DNA of 64,000 nt from Liminaster sp964567855 (GCA_964567855.1 CAZMOE010000002.1:111178-175177), one strand, 5' to 3'. Positions 17,032 through 26,755 are shown, counted from the stretch's first letter. Numbers and translations are program-made. Notes: generated by a model not told the origin, from the sequence alone.

Positions 17032-19032
17032 ATGTACAAAAAGATTCTGCATACTTCTTTCTTTCTCCTGTTGGCCGCGGCAATTCTGTCGGGACTCAAT
17101 GCGTGTAAGACCGCCAAAATGAGCACGGCACTGGAGGAAATAAAGCGGGGAGAGTATTTCCAGGCTTCGCAAACGCTGAAACAGGTCTATCGGCGAAGCA
17201 ATCCCCGTGAAGAACGTGCCCAACGCGGCGAAGCGGCCTATTACATGGGGCTGTGCTATGAAAAACTGATGATACCGGCCCAGGCCGCCGCCGGATATCA
17301 GAATGCCCTACGCTATGACTACGAAGAGCCGACCCTGCCGTTACGGCTCGCGAAAATGAGACACGAAGAGGGAAAATATAAAGAGGCAATCAAACTGTAC
17401 GAACAATATCTCGAAACCAATCCGGACGATGCAGTGGCGCAAAGCGGCCTATTCGGCGCCCGGAATGCGGTCCAATGGAAAATGGATGGCAGCCGATATG
17501 AAGTGAAACGCTTCAATGCGGTCAACTCACGCCGGGCGGAATTTTCGCCGGCCATCTGGGGCGAAAACGACGACGCTCTCTATTTCACCACAAGCAATGA
17601 CAAAGTGACCGGCGATGAAAAAAGCAACATCACCGGAACCAAATACTGCGACATCTGGGTCATCAAAAAAGACGATAAGGGCAAATGGTCACGCCCCGAA
17701 TCGGCCGGTGAAGGACTGAATTCCGCCTATGATGAAGGCACCCCCTGCTTCTCGCCCGACGGCAACACGATGTATTACACCGTAGCATCCGGAGCCGAGG
17801 GCATCGGGTCCGCACCGACCATATTCGCCTCCTCCCGCACCGATGCAAGCTGGGGTAAAGGACGTATGATCAAATTCGGCGGCGACACGCTTTCCACCTT
17901 TGCTCATCCGGCCGTCACACCCGACGGCGAATGGCTCTATTTCGTCAGCGATATGCCGGGAGGCCAAGGGGGGCTCGATCTCTGGCGTGCCCCGCTGAAA
18001 AATGAAGAGGTCGGTCCGATAGAGAACCTCGGTCCGGACATCAACACCGCAGGCGACGAAAAATTCCCCACCTTTGCCCCCGACGGCATACTTTATTTTT
18101 CCTCCGACGGACGGGCAGGCCTGGGCGGGCTCGACCTGTTCAGCGCCCGACTCGACGACTGGGGAACCTGGCATGTGGAACACCTCGGAGCCCCAATGAA
18201 CAGCCAGGCCGATGATTTCGGAATGACCTTCCTGCGCACGACCCAAGACCAGCAGGAAGGATATTTCAGCAGCAACCGCAATCAAGGCAAAGGCTACGAC
18301 AACATTTTCCACTTCCGCCTGCCATCCATCAGAATCACGATCAGCGGAACGGTTTACGACATGGATGAAGAGCCTATCGGCGAGGCCATTGTCCGCATTG
18401 TCGGACGCAATGGCATGAACTTCAAATCCGTGACAAAGCCTGACGGCACCTACAAATGCAGCATAGACCGCAGTACCGAATACGTGATGATGAGCGGCAA
18501 AAGCGGCTACCTGAACCGCAAGGCCCAGTTCACCACCGATCCTGCCGAAGAAGACGCCGACTATGAAGTCGACTTCTACCTGCCTTCGGTCAGCGAGCCG
18601 GTGCTCGTCGACAACATCTTTTACGATTTCAACAAGGCGACACTGCGCGAAGAGTCCTATCCCGGCCTCGACGATTTGGTTTCGCTGCTTAACGACAACC
18701 CGTATGTCGCCATCGAACTGTCGGCGCACACCGACCGCGTAGGTTCACAGCGCTTCAATCTCGACCTGGCCCAGCGACGCGCCCAAGCGGTCTGCGACTA
18801 TCTTGTAGAGCACGGCATCAATGCCGATCGGCTCCGCCCCGTAGGCTATGGAAAGGAAACACCGAAGACCGTCGACGAAAAAACGCATGAAAAATACACC
18901 TTCCTGCCCGAAGGTCAGTCGCTCGACGAATCATTTGTCAATACCTTAGCCCCGGAACAGCAGAATATTGCCGACCAGATCAACCGCCGCACCGAGTTCC
19001 GGGTCATCGATACGACATGGGGCATAGAATAA
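17032..19032 (+). CDS. PorE-like OmpA-family lipoprotein (TPR, PD40 propeller, CRD, OmpA)
   Basis: 666 residues from the ATG at 17032; an in-frame GTG at 16993 would spoil the signal peptide. A lipoprotein signal ends at LNAC (C25). Then come TPR-like helices (about 30-150), PD40/WD40-like repeats with FSPDGNTMYYT, VTPDGEWLYF and FAPDGILYFSSDG (about 160-440), a carboxypeptidase-regulatory beta domain (about 440-525), and an OmpA peptidoglycan-binding domain (HTDRVGSQRFNLDLAQRRA). This is the domain order of PorE, which ties the type IX secretion machine to the wall, but paralogues with other roles exist. Confidence 0.85.
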   Translation: MYKKILHTSFFLLLAAAILSGLNACKTAKMSTALEEIKRGEYFQASQTLKQVYRRSNPREERAQRGEAAYYMGLCYEKLMIPAQAAAGYQNALRYDYEEPTLPLRLAKMRHEEGKYKEAIKLYEQYLETNPDDAVAQSGLFGARNAVQWKMDGSRYEVKRFNAVNSRRAEFSPAIWGENDDALYFTTSNDKVTGDEKSNITGTKYCDIWVIKKDDKGKWSRPESAGEGLNSAYDEGTPCFSPDGNTMYYTVASGAEGIGSAPTIFASSRTDASWGKGRMIKFGGDTLSTFAHPAVTPDGEWLYFVSDMPGGQGGLDLWRAPLKNEEVGPIENLGPDINTAGDEKFPTFAPDGILYFSSDGRAGLGGLDLFSARLDDWGTWHVEHLGAPMNSQADDFGMTFLRTTQDQQEGYFSSNRNQGKGYDNIFHFRLPSIRITISGTVYDMDEEPIGEAIVRIVGRNGMNFKSVTKPDGTYKCSIDRSTEYVMMSGKSGYLNRKAQFTTDPAEEDADYEVDFYLPSVSEPVLVDNIFYDFNKATLREESYPGLDDLVSLLNDNPYVAIELSAHTDRVGSQRFNLDLAQRRAQAVCDYLVEHGINADRLRPVGYGKETPKTVDEKTHEKYTFLPEGQSLDESFVNTLAPEQQNIADQINRRTEFRVIDTTWGIE

Positions 19033-19067
19033 AGTGGTCTTTTACAACTAAAAAACAGCCGCAGGCA

Positions 19068-19098
19068 TTGGTCATTACAAAATTTTATGTTAATTTTG
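19068..19098 (+). promoter_or_regulatory. Promoter of fucP
   Basis: TTG (19068-19070), 20 bp, TAATTTTG (19091-19098), about 90 bp before the fucP start. Confidence 0.75.
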
Positions 19099-19188
19099 CC
19101 GCTCCGGTATGCCACACTTGTTTCCGCATCCCGGAGCCACCGCCTGCGCAGGCGGACACAGACCGAAGACTGATAAAAATTTACAAAT

Positions 19189-20511
19189 ATGGGAAACACA
19201 AACTCGGAATCCATCTTCAAGTACAAAGGCGTCAACTATCTGCTGCCTTTCTGCCTCATCACTGCCTGTTTCGCCCTCTGGGGCTTTGCCAATGACATCA
19301 CACAGCCGATGGTGAAACTTTTCTCACGCATCTTCCGCATGAGCGTCACCGAAGGGACACTGGTGCAAGTGGCCTTTTACTGCGGCTATTTCGCCATGGC
19401 CGTACCGGCAGCTATATTCATCCGCCGTTTCAGCTACAAGGCGGGCATTCTGATGGGCCTGATACTGTATGCCGCCGGCGCGCTGCTCTTTCTGCCGGCA
19501 CAACAGATCGGCGATTTCTACCCGTTCCTGGCAGCCTACTTCATTCTGACCTGCGGCCTCTCATTTCTGGAGACTTCCGCCAACCCGTTCATTCTTGCCA
19601 TGGGCTCTCCGGAGACAGCCACACGCCGTCTGAACCTCGCCCAGGCCTTTAACCCGCTGGGAGCATTGTGCGGCATCCTTGTAGCCCAAAAGTTCATACA
19701 ACCGGGCATCCATCCGATGTCAAGCGACGAACGGGCATTGCTCTCCCCGGCCGAATTCGACGCCATGAAATCGGAAGATCTGGCCGTCCTCATCACCCCT
19801 TATCTCGGCATTGCGCTGGTCATCATCGCCATGATCGTGATACTGGCGTTCCTCCGCATCCCGACCAACGAAGAGACCAGCGAAACCCGTGTCGAAGGCG
19901 GCGCGAAGGCCTCCATCGGGCGTTTACTTCACAACCGCCGTTATTCTTTCGGCGTCATCGCCCAGTTTTTCTATGTCGGCGTCCAGACAATGTGCTGGAC
20001 CTTCATCACACACTACGGCACCTATTATTTCATGCAGGACGGCATGACGGAAGGAGCCGCCGAACAGCAGGCCATGCAATTCTTCCTCTATTCGATGATT
20101 ATCTTCTTCTGCAGCCGCTTCATCTGCACGTTCCTGCTCAAATTCTTTAATCCGGGCGCACTGCTGACCACCCTTGCCATCCTCTCCGGCATACTGACAT
20201 GCGGTGCCATCTTCCTGCAAAACGGCTGGGGTGTCTATTGTCTGGCCGGCGTGTCGGCAGGTATGTCCCTCATGTTCCCGACAATCTACGGCATCGCACT
20301 GGAAGAGGTCAAAGCCGATGCGAAATTCGGTGCCGCCGGTCTTATCATGTCCATCGTCGGCGGCTCTATTCTTCCTCCGCTGCAGGCCTGCATTATCGAT
20401 GCCGGACCGGCCTTTTCCCTGCCGGCGGTCAACGTCTCCTTTTTCATTCCGCTGATCTGCTTCATCGTCATTGCCGTCTACGGTTATCTGACACACAGCA
20501 AAAAGATCTGA
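19189..20511 (+). CDS. fucP: L-fucose:H+ symporter-type MFS permease
   Basis: 440 residues with about 12 membrane segments. The sequence is FucP-like throughout: FALWGFANDITQPMV in the first helix, FLETSANPFIL in the middle of the N-half, and LNLAQAFNPLGALCG. FucP imports L-fucose with a proton at the inner membrane; close relatives take other hexoses, so the sugar is not certain. No fucose catabolic genes are in view. A glycosidase lipoprotein is encoded 2.4 kb downstream on the other strand and may supply sugar. Confidence 0.88.
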   Translation: MGNTNSESIFKYKGVNYLLPFCLITACFALWGFANDITQPMVKLFSRIFRMSVTEGTLVQVAFYCGYFAMAVPAAIFIRRFSYKAGILMGLILYAAGALLFLPAQQIGDFYPFLAAYFILTCGLSFLETSANPFILAMGSPETATRRLNLAQAFNPLGALCGILVAQKFIQPGIHPMSSDERALLSPAEFDAMKSEDLAVLITPYLGIALVIIAMIVILAFLRIPTNEETSETRVEGGAKASIGRLLHNRRYSFGVIAQFFYVGVQTMCWTFITHYGTYYFMQDGMTEGAAEQQAMQFFLYSMIIFFCSRFICTFLLKFFNPGALLTTLAILSGILTCGAIFLQNGWGVYCLAGVSAGMSLMFPTIYGIALEEVKADAKFGAAGLIMSIVGGSILPPLQACIIDAGPAFSLPAVNVSFFIPLICFIVIAVYGYLTHSKKI

Positions 20512-20603
20512 ACCGCGGAAAACAGCCCGGTGCCAGCGACTCCGGAAGGAGACAAAGGGAGGCCGGCAGACATCCGAACCGTTTCAAAGAAGCATACAGA
20601 CAA

Positions 20604-20642
20604 TTTCCCCCTTGCCGCAAGATATGTGCGGCAAGGGGGAAA
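20604..20642. terminator. Bidirectional terminator between fucP and the DUF5715 gene
   Basis: A perfect 16-bp stem (20604-20619 with 20627-20642, TTTCCCCCTTGCCGCA and its complement) with a 7-nt loop. The terminal T/A pairs provide U-runs for transcripts from both sides of these convergent genes. Confidence 0.9.
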
Positions 20643-20665
20643 TCCTTTTCATATCCAGGCTTCCG

Positions 20666-21472
20666 TCACGGCCTCACCGTAACATGGAAGCAGGCCTGCT
20701 TGTATTCATATTTGACGTAACAATAACCGGCGGCGCGGAGATCGTAAAGCGCCTGAGCAAGGTTTTCCTTCAACTTCCCGTCCCAGGTCTTGCCATGACG
20801 GTCGAAGCGATTGTAAGCAATATCGATTGTGGTGGCATAAAAATGACAGGAGTTTTCCGATGCATTGACGTTACCGCTGCGGCGCAAGCGTTTGACGTCC
20901 GACCGGGTACGCAGAACACTGGTAATGACAAAACGGCTGGAAGTGCCCGAATATTCCTGGAACAACTTGCCCAATTCCACCAAGAAATCGGCTGCCTCCG
21001 GCACCAGATAGGGAATCGAATGGGTCAGCGGATCCACTTTATAATAGCGGCTGTCGCGTATGCACACCAATTCCTTTTTCATGGCCTCGGCCTGCTCACG
21101 CCCTTCGATCGGACGGATACCGAGCTTGCGGGCTGCCTCGAGCTGTGTATCGTTCAAATCGTTGAAATCGCGGCCATAGGTAAAGCGTTTCTTGTCATGC
21201 CGGGTGAAATGATAGCTTCGACGGGGTTCACGGACCGGAAAATACTCTTTTTCCCCACTTGACACATGCTTGTCACTCAGGCCCGAAGAAATCCATTCAC
21301 CCACAGCGACACCGCCTCGGTATATTCCGTAAACGGTGAAAACCGCCACGAGCACGGAGGCCAGCAGCGCCGTCCTTCCGACCACCCGCCGCTTCCTCTG
21401 CGGCTGTCGCCAATACCATTCTACACAACGGCTCCACCGTCGTAACCAAAACCATTTCCAGTTTTTCAACAT
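20666..21472 (-). CDS. DUF5715 family protein, M15/VanY-like peptidase fold
   Basis: 268 residues from the ATG at 21472. A basic N-terminus precedes one membrane segment (about 35-55); the rest should be periplasmic. The C-terminal half contains SVLRTRSDVKRLRRSGN, SCHFYATTIDIAY (H-x6-D) and ACFHVTV, which match the zinc-site pattern of M15/VanY peptidases. A peptidoglycan carboxypeptidase or endopeptidase role is plausible but not proven. It starts 4 bp after the transglutaminase stop, so the two are probably coupled. Confidence 0.8.
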   Translation of the reverse strand: MLKNWKWFWLRRWSRCVEWYWRQPQRKRRVVGRTALLASVLVAVFTVYGIYRGGVAVGEWISSGLSDKHVSSGEKEYFPVREPRRSYHFTRHDKKRFTYGRDFNDLNDTQLEAARKLGIRPIEGREQAEAMKKELVCIRDSRYYKVDPLTHSIPYLVPEAADFLVELGKLFQEYSGTSSRFVITSVLRTRSDVKRLRRSGNVNASENSCHFYATTIDIAYNRFDRHGKTWDGKLKENLAQALYDLRAAGYCYVKYEYKQACFHVTVRP

Positions 21473-21476
21473 CAAT

Positions 21477-22856
21477 TTACTTTACTGTATATCTCAAACA
21501 ACAAACATAGCGGCCGCTATCGTCGGCGACCTTCATATACAGGCCCAGACTGCCGGCATGCTGAGGTGTGACCGTCACATACCACTGACGCGTGTCAGGA
21601 TCCTGCTCCCAGGTCCGAATCCAATCGGCTTCATTGACAATCGCCCAATCCGTGCCCTCGAAGGGAGAAAAGTAGAACGTATATGTCTGGCCGACACTCA
21701 ATTCACCATTCCACGGAACATCGTCCAGCCGAAATGAAGCGACATCGAAAAGTTCCGGCAGACAACTTATCCGCTGCGCTTTCACCGCAGCCAGCAAGCG
21801 GGCGACATCGACATGCTTGCCGTAGAACGCCGCTTTAAAATTCCCCACACCTTTCCAAACCGGAGAGCGCAATGGCTCCCGGGCCTCCAGAGAGGCTATA
21901 TCATCGGGCGTCGGCTCAGCGATTTTATATTCGGCCACCGTCCACAACCTGCCGTCCGGCTTTCTGACACACACGCTCATCATGCCGGACTGACAAGGCA
22001 TATAGCGCGTCACATCATAGCCCTGAATCTTCTGCCAGTCCTCGTCACGGCTGTAGTCATCGCCATTCTTTATGACAAATCCCTGCCCGAAGCGGCTTTT
22101 CATCGCAAAGTCGTAATAACGCCCGATACGCAATGTCCCCTCATGCGGCATATTGTTGACCTCCACATCCGTCAATTCGGCCTCATAAAGAGCCGGCACA
22201 TCGGGATTTTCGCCAGACAGACAGCGGTCGAGAAGCTCCCGGCCGTTGAACCCGGCACCTTGCATAGCCGGCACATAATAAGGCAGGCCGGTCCAGGTGC
22301 GGAAATCGATAGGCTGAGCGATCAACTGGTTTTCCGCCACATCCGGATAATGCGAGAACATCATCCAATAGGGATCTACGTCGAACCAGGAATCATCGTT
22401 CTCGCAATGAACGAAAACGCCGTTATCCACGGTTCCGGCACCCCACGTCGGATCGATCAATATGCCGGCGTGGCCGTTGGTATAGACGAAAACCCACGCG
22501 TGGCCAATGTCCCCGACGCGCCCCCGCCGGTCTTTCGACTTTCCGCTGATGATTTCAACCTGTAATCCGACCGCGGCGCCCAACCGGTAAAACATTTCGC
22601 AATAGGCCTGACAGACCCCGCTCTTTGTTTCATAGCAGCGATCGGCATCATGAATCGTGCGGGAGGTGTCATAACGGATATTGTCGCACAGATAACGGTA
22701 AATCCGGTATGCCTGCTCGCGTTTTCCCGTGGCATTGCCCACGATGCTGCCCGCCAGCCCCGACCAGTCATAACGGGTCGGCGAAACCTGCATCTGCGCC
22801 TGCAGGCTCAGGGAGACGACACAAAAGACGATAAGAAACAAATTTCGTTTTCTCAT
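21477..22856 (-). CDS. Secreted transglutaminase-like protein
   Basis: 459 residues. A signal peptide ends near LSLQAQ. The transglutaminase core lies at about 40-150, with the triad in SGVCQAYCEMF (Cys), GHAWVFVY (His) and IDPTWGAG (Asp). The remaining 300 residues are beta-rich with many Trp and Tyr and may be binding domains. Such proteins in Bacteroidota may be proteases or cross-linkers; the substrate is unknown. It is followed by the DUF5715 gene with a 4-bp gap. Confidence 0.88.
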   Translation of the reverse strand: MRKRNLFLIVFCVVSLSLQAQMQVSPTRYDWSGLAGSIVGNATGKREQAYRIYRYLCDNIRYDTSRTIHDADRCYETKSGVCQAYCEMFYRLGAAVGLQVEIISGKSKDRRGRVGDIGHAWVFVYTNGHAGILIDPTWGAGTVDNGVFVHCENDDSWFDVDPYWMMFSHYPDVAENQLIAQPIDFRTWTGLPYYVPAMQGAGFNGRELLDRCLSGENPDVPALYEAELTDVEVNNMPHEGTLRIGRYYDFAMKSRFGQGFVIKNGDDYSRDEDWQKIQGYDVTRYMPCQSGMMSVCVRKPDGRLWTVAEYKIAEPTPDDIASLEAREPLRSPVWKGVGNFKAAFYGKHVDVARLLAAVKAQRISCLPELFDVASFRLDDVPWNGELSVGQTYTFYFSPFEGTDWAIVNEADWIRTWEQDPDTRQWYVTVTPQHAGSLGLYMKVADDSGRYVCCLRYTVK

Positions 22857-22896
22857 AAACAGATCCTATTTGCGATGAAAAAAAATCTTTCCTTCC

Positions 22897-22921
22897 CGCA
22901 GAGAGCGAAACGCCCTCTGCG
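22897..22921 (-). terminator. Terminator of the glycosidase gene
   Basis: An 11-bp stem with one mismatch (22897-22907 with 22911-22921). On the minus strand it is followed after about 10 bases by a run of eight T. It lies 38 bp past the glycosidase stop. Confidence 0.8.
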
Positions 22922-22959
22922 AAAGGGAAAGAAATATATCCTGACAGACCGGCCGCACC

Positions 22960-25155
22960 TTACGGCATGGGCCGGATGCCCTCCCACTTCACGTTCCAGG
23001 TACCATCTTTCGGGAATCCGGGATTCTTCACGGTGCAACCGTCCCAGCCCGCGCACATGAGGGCCACAGCCGTCAGCAAACCGCCGTTGCCCGGCAGGTA
23101 GAGACGCAGACGCGTATCCTGATAGTTGTGTCCGCTTACGAGGTAAGTATTGGTACGTTTCGGAACGACAAGAGCGTCGACCGACATCTGAGGTTCACCC
23201 AGACGGGTGGCGCACATCGAGGTCATCGGATAATCCCAGCCCCAGGTTTTGCCCCAGTTCCAGTTGTCCCAGACCCAATTGAGGGTGTTCTTCATATAAT
23301 CCTCGCGCACGAGGTTACACTTCGGGAAGATACCGAGTGCACCCAGCACGGCCATGTGATCCTGTGTGAACCGAATATCGCGATAGGTATCGGGGGCAGT
23401 CTCGGCAGCCAGATAGAGAGGGCCGTACTGCTTGCTGTAGACGCTGTCCCGGATGTAAGTGAGAGGCGACAACTTGTCGATCATCTCTTCCCACTCCATA
23501 TTGCGCTGCAGACCCTTGCGTTCGCGCCATTCCTGAGCCACACCCATGGCGAAATGCCACTGCGACAACTCGAAAGGCGAATTCATCGTCTCGGCGGCAC
23601 GCAAGGTCTCCTGAGCCGGAATAGCGCCCTTCAGCACGTAACGGCCGTCCAGTTCATCATAGCTTGCGAAGTCGAACATGAATTCCGCCGTTGCCTGCAC
23701 AAGGTCATAATACTTGTCGAGCACCTCCTGCGAAGGGTTGGCACGATATACGAGCTCGGCGAGGTAAATCAGATGCGGCTGCTGCCAGATCAGGAAGCTG
23801 CCCACCTTGGAGGGGGCCTCTGTACCCGATGGATCTGTCATCTTCATCCAGCGCACGCCCTTGAAACCCTGGCGCTGCGCGATGTGACGCGCCACCGGTT
23901 CCACCTGATGATACCATCCGAGGGTGCGCTCCAGCAAATCCTCATGTCCCCAGAGTGCGAATTGCGCCTGGTGCCACCAGATCATCTCCATGTGGAACTT
24001 TCCGAACCACGAGTTATAGGTAAGACCGGTCTCCTGCGGAGGGGTCTGCCCCGCACAGTTCACGGCCAGCAGATATTGGCTCAGCACCACGCGGCGCTCC
24101 AGCTCGGCGGCGTTCGGATTGGTACATTCCGAGAAGTCCACGACGCCGCCGTTATACCAATAGCCGTGCCAATACTCCTGCGCGGCAGCCAGAACCTTTT
24201 CGGCCGTCTCCGGCTGCACCTCCTTGGCGACGGCCGGCGCAAATTCGCACGTAAAACTGAAATTGCCGGCCGAAGGGGTCAGCACGAAGCTGTTGTCGCC
24301 CTTTCGCTCGATGGCTACCTCCACCTCACCGGGCCACTGAATGGCCAGGCTGTAAGAGAAATCCTGCTTCGTAGTGTTGCCCAGTTCATCCGGCATCACG
24401 ACTGCGGGGAACCAGTGGGTCAGCACCAGACGGTTGGCAGCGGCCAGCGTGTCATAAGTATAATGCAGGCGGGCATCATCGATCCAACGGCAGGCATCAT
24501 CGGCATGGTTGCCCGTCGGATAAGGCAGGCGCACGACAAAAGACTTCGGGGTGGCGGCCTCCATATCGACGGCGATCATATCCTTTTCAGGAGAGCAGAC
24601 GGTCTTGACGCTGACAGGTTCTCCGAAAAGCTTATAACTGCTGTAAATACATCCCTGCTCAAGGTCAAGCGTCTGTTCGATGTCGCTGAACGCCTCGTAA
24701 CCCGTACCCTCGGGCAGTGCAAGGCCTACGCAGCCGAGATGAAGACGGTGGGGATTCTTGCGGAACCATTCCGAAGCCTCCTTGGCACGACCGGCCTCCT
24801 TGAACTGCGTAGCGTAGAGTTCCTTGTGGCCATGGCCGAAGTCATATTCCTGCAAGGCCTCTTCCAGACGATAGTTTTCAGGATTGTCGAAACTATGCCA
24901 CCCCCAAGAACTCTGGGTACCCAACGGCACGCCCGGACTATAACGCTCTGGGAAAGTTTGCAGACCGGAGGCGTCGACCGTATAGGCAAAGTCGCCGTTG
25001 CCAACGGTCAGGGAACAGAGGGAATCGAAGGCAGTGACATGCGGATTGTTGCGCTCCAGCAGCGCATGGCGGTCAATAGGCGCAGTCTTGTCTCCCTGAC
25101 AGGAGGCCAGCAGTGGCAAAGACAGCAAAGCCGCATAAATAGACGGTGTTTTCAT
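22960..25155 (-). CDS. Six-hairpin (alpha/alpha)6-barrel glycoside hydrolase lipoprotein
   Basis: 731 residues. A lipoprotein signal ends in LLASC (C19). The N-terminal half is beta-rich (GNGDFAYTVDASGLQTF near 52); the C-terminal half has the helical pattern of six-hairpin glycosidases, with NSWFGKFHMEMIWWHQAQF, QGFKGVRWMKMTDPSGTEAP and WQQPHLIYLAELVYR as conserved blocks. The layout recalls GH65/GH95-like enzymes, but I cannot assign a CAZy family. Being lipidated, it probably works at the cell surface or in the periplasm on glycans. The nearby fucose-type permease suggests a deoxyhexose-containing substrate, which is inference. Confidence 0.75.
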   Translation of the reverse strand: MKTPSIYAALLSLPLLASCQGDKTAPIDRHALLERNNPHVTAFDSLCSLTVGNGDFAYTVDASGLQTFPERYSPGVPLGTQSSWGWHSFDNPENYRLEEALQEYDFGHGHKELYATQFKEAGRAKEASEWFRKNPHRLHLGCVGLALPEGTGYEAFSDIEQTLDLEQGCIYSSYKLFGEPVSVKTVCSPEKDMIAVDMEAATPKSFVVRLPYPTGNHADDACRWIDDARLHYTYDTLAAANRLVLTHWFPAVVMPDELGNTTKQDFSYSLAIQWPGEVEVAIERKGDNSFVLTPSAGNFSFTCEFAPAVAKEVQPETAEKVLAAAQEYWHGYWYNGGVVDFSECTNPNAAELERRVVLSQYLLAVNCAGQTPPQETGLTYNSWFGKFHMEMIWWHQAQFALWGHEDLLERTLGWYHQVEPVARHIAQRQGFKGVRWMKMTDPSGTEAPSKVGSFLIWQQPHLIYLAELVYRANPSQEVLDKYYDLVQATAEFMFDFASYDELDGRYVLKGAIPAQETLRAAETMNSPFELSQWHFAMGVAQEWRERKGLQRNMEWEEMIDKLSPLTYIRDSVYSKQYGPLYLAAETAPDTYRDIRFTQDHMAVLGALGIFPKCNLVREDYMKNTLNWVWDNWNWGKTWGWDYPMTSMCATRLGEPQMSVDALVVPKRTNTYLVSGHNYQDTRLRLYLPGNGGLLTAVALMCAGWDGCTVKNPGFPKDGTWNVKWEGIRPMP

Positions 25156-25538
25156 TTATATAATCTTTAAAGTTGCATAAACAGCAGACAAATATAGCGA
25201 CTTTTGTCCAAACTACCAGCATGACGGCGGTAAAAAATAACCGGGAACGGCAATATCGGGAGCTTATGGAGATAAATCCGCACAAAAACGGACCGACAAT
25301 TTCCAAGGTCGCCCCAACTCCGCCGCCGGAACTACCTCCTCCCCGATGCCGGCCGGAAGCGGGAAAAAAGGAACTGCCGCACACAGTCCGGCCGGCGGCC
25401 GCGGCAAAAAATGAGGCGCCGGCAAGGAAAATCCCGCCCATTTATTTGCAAAATTCAGCGAAAAACACGTCATTTGCAGAAGAATACCGATGCCGGATGC
25501 CATCATCCGGCCGGTTTTTACCTCATCACATAAAAATT
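25156..25538. other. Divergent intergenic region between glycosidase and AICAR formyltransferase
   Basis: About 380 bp. It has a minus-strand -7 element (listed). A frame that could extend the formyltransferase gene upstream to 25173 is proline- and charge-rich text unlike the family and is not used. I see no convincing plus-strand promoter. Confidence 0.5.
25189..25196 (-). promoter_or_regulatory. -7 element of the glycosidase gene
   Basis: CAAATATA reads TATATTTG on minus, about 34 bp before the ATG. No -33 at standard spacing was found. Confidence 0.5.
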
Positions 25539-26714
25539 ATGCAAGAACTCGAACTGAAGTACGGTTGCAACCCCAACCAGAAACCCTCACGAATCTTCAT
25601 GGAAGAGGGAGAACTCCCCATCACAGTGCTTAATGGCCGTCCGGGCTACATCAACCTGCTCGACGCTTTCAACTCCTGGCAACTGGTCAGGGAGCTGAAA
25701 CTGGCGACAGGGCTTCCCGCCGCCACCTCTTTCAAGCACGTCTCTCCCGCCGGGGCCGCCGTCGGCCTGCCATTGACCGACACGCTGAAAAAGATCTATT
25801 TCACCGACGATTATGAAATCACCCCGCTGGCCGCAGCCTATGCCCGCGCACGCGGTGCCGACCGCATGTCATCGTTCGGCGACTTCATCGCCCTGAGCGA
25901 CACCTGCGACGTGGCCACGGCACGCCTCATCAACCGCGAGGTATCCGACGGCGTCATTGCACCCGGCTATGACCCCGAGGCACTCGAAATCCTGAAAAAC
26001 AAACGCAAGGGCACCTATTGCGTGATACAGATGGATCCCGCCTACCGGCCGGCTCCCACCGAGCGGAAACAGGTTTTCGGCATCACGTTTGAACAGGGCC
26101 GCAACGAGATAGACCTCAGCGACGACGCCCTCTTCGCCAACATCCCGACCGACAACAAGGAAATTCCCGCCGAGGCGCGCCGCGACCTCATGATCGCCCT
26201 CATCACGCTGAAATATACGCAGTCCAATTCCGTCTGCTACGTCAAAGACGGACAGGCTATCGGCATCGGTGCCGGCCAGCAGAGCCGCATCCACTGCACA
26301 CGCCTGGCAGGCAACAAGGCGGACATCTGGTATCTGCGCCAGCACCCGAAAGTCATGTCGTTGCCCTTCAAGGAGGGAATCAAGCGGGCAGACCGCGACA
26401 ATACGATCGACGTCTACATCTCCGACGATCATGACGACGTGCTCAGCGAGGGCACCTGGCAGCTTTTCTTCACCGAAAAGCCCGAAGTCCTGACCCGTGA
26501 GGAAAAACGCGCCTGGCTCGACACGCTGACCGGTGTCTCACTCGGTTCGGATGCCTTCTTCCCCTTCGGCGACAACATCGAACGGGCCCACAAGAGCGGC
26601 GTATGCTACATTGCCGAGGCCGGCGGTTCGGTGCGCGACGACCATGTGATCGCAACCTGCAACAAATACGGCATCGCCATGTGCTTCACGGGCGTACGCC
26701 TCTTCCACCATTGA
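25539..26714 (+). CDS. Stand-alone AICAR formyltransferase (PurH C-domain type)
   Basis: 391 residues from the ATG at 25539. The protein aligns with the AICAR transformylase half of PurH: LKYGCNPNQKPSRIF, the catalytic KH in SFKHVSPAGAAVG, DCVATAR-like and SDGVIAPGY segments, GAGQQSRIHCTRLAG, and SDAFFPFGDNIERAHKSGV. It lacks the N-terminal IMP cyclohydrolase (MGS-like) domain found in bifunctional PurH. It should transfer a formyl group from 10-formyl-THF to AICAR in purine synthesis, with cyclisation done elsewhere, or be a second copy beside a full purH. Confidence 0.88.
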   Translation: MQELELKYGCNPNQKPSRIFMEEGELPITVLNGRPGYINLLDAFNSWQLVRELKLATGLPAATSFKHVSPAGAAVGLPLTDTLKKIYFTDDYEITPLAAAYARARGADRMSSFGDFIALSDTCDVATARLINREVSDGVIAPGYDPEALEILKNKRKGTYCVIQMDPAYRPAPTERKQVFGITFEQGRNEIDLSDDALFANIPTDNKEIPAEARRDLMIALITLKYTQSNSVCYVKDGQAIGIGAGQQSRIHCTRLAGNKADIWYLRQHPKVMSLPFKEGIKRADRDNTIDVYISDDHDDVLSEGTWQLFFTEKPEVLTREEKRAWLDTLTGVSLGSDAFFPFGDNIERAHKSGVCYIAEAGGSVRDDHVIATCNKYGIAMCFTGVRLFHH

Positions 26715-26723
26715 TCGAAAAAC

Positions 26724-26755
26724 AATTGCCGGGACTCTCACGAGCCCCGGCAATT
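26724..26755 (+). terminator. Terminator of the AICAR formyltransferase gene
   Basis: A perfect 10-bp stem (26724-26733 with 26746-26755, AATTGCCGGG and complement) 10 bp past the stop. The downstream T-run is short. Confidence 0.65.

Noticed and set aside
23128..25170. 680-codon frame on plus opposite the glycosidase
   Set aside because: Antisense shadow; the minus-strand gene has a lipoprotein signal, conserved blocks and a proper terminator.
25173..25538. 122-residue N-terminal extension of the AICAR formyltransferase
   Set aside because: The extension is proline- and charge-rich and lies in the divergent promoter region; it does not resemble the missing cyclohydrolase domain.
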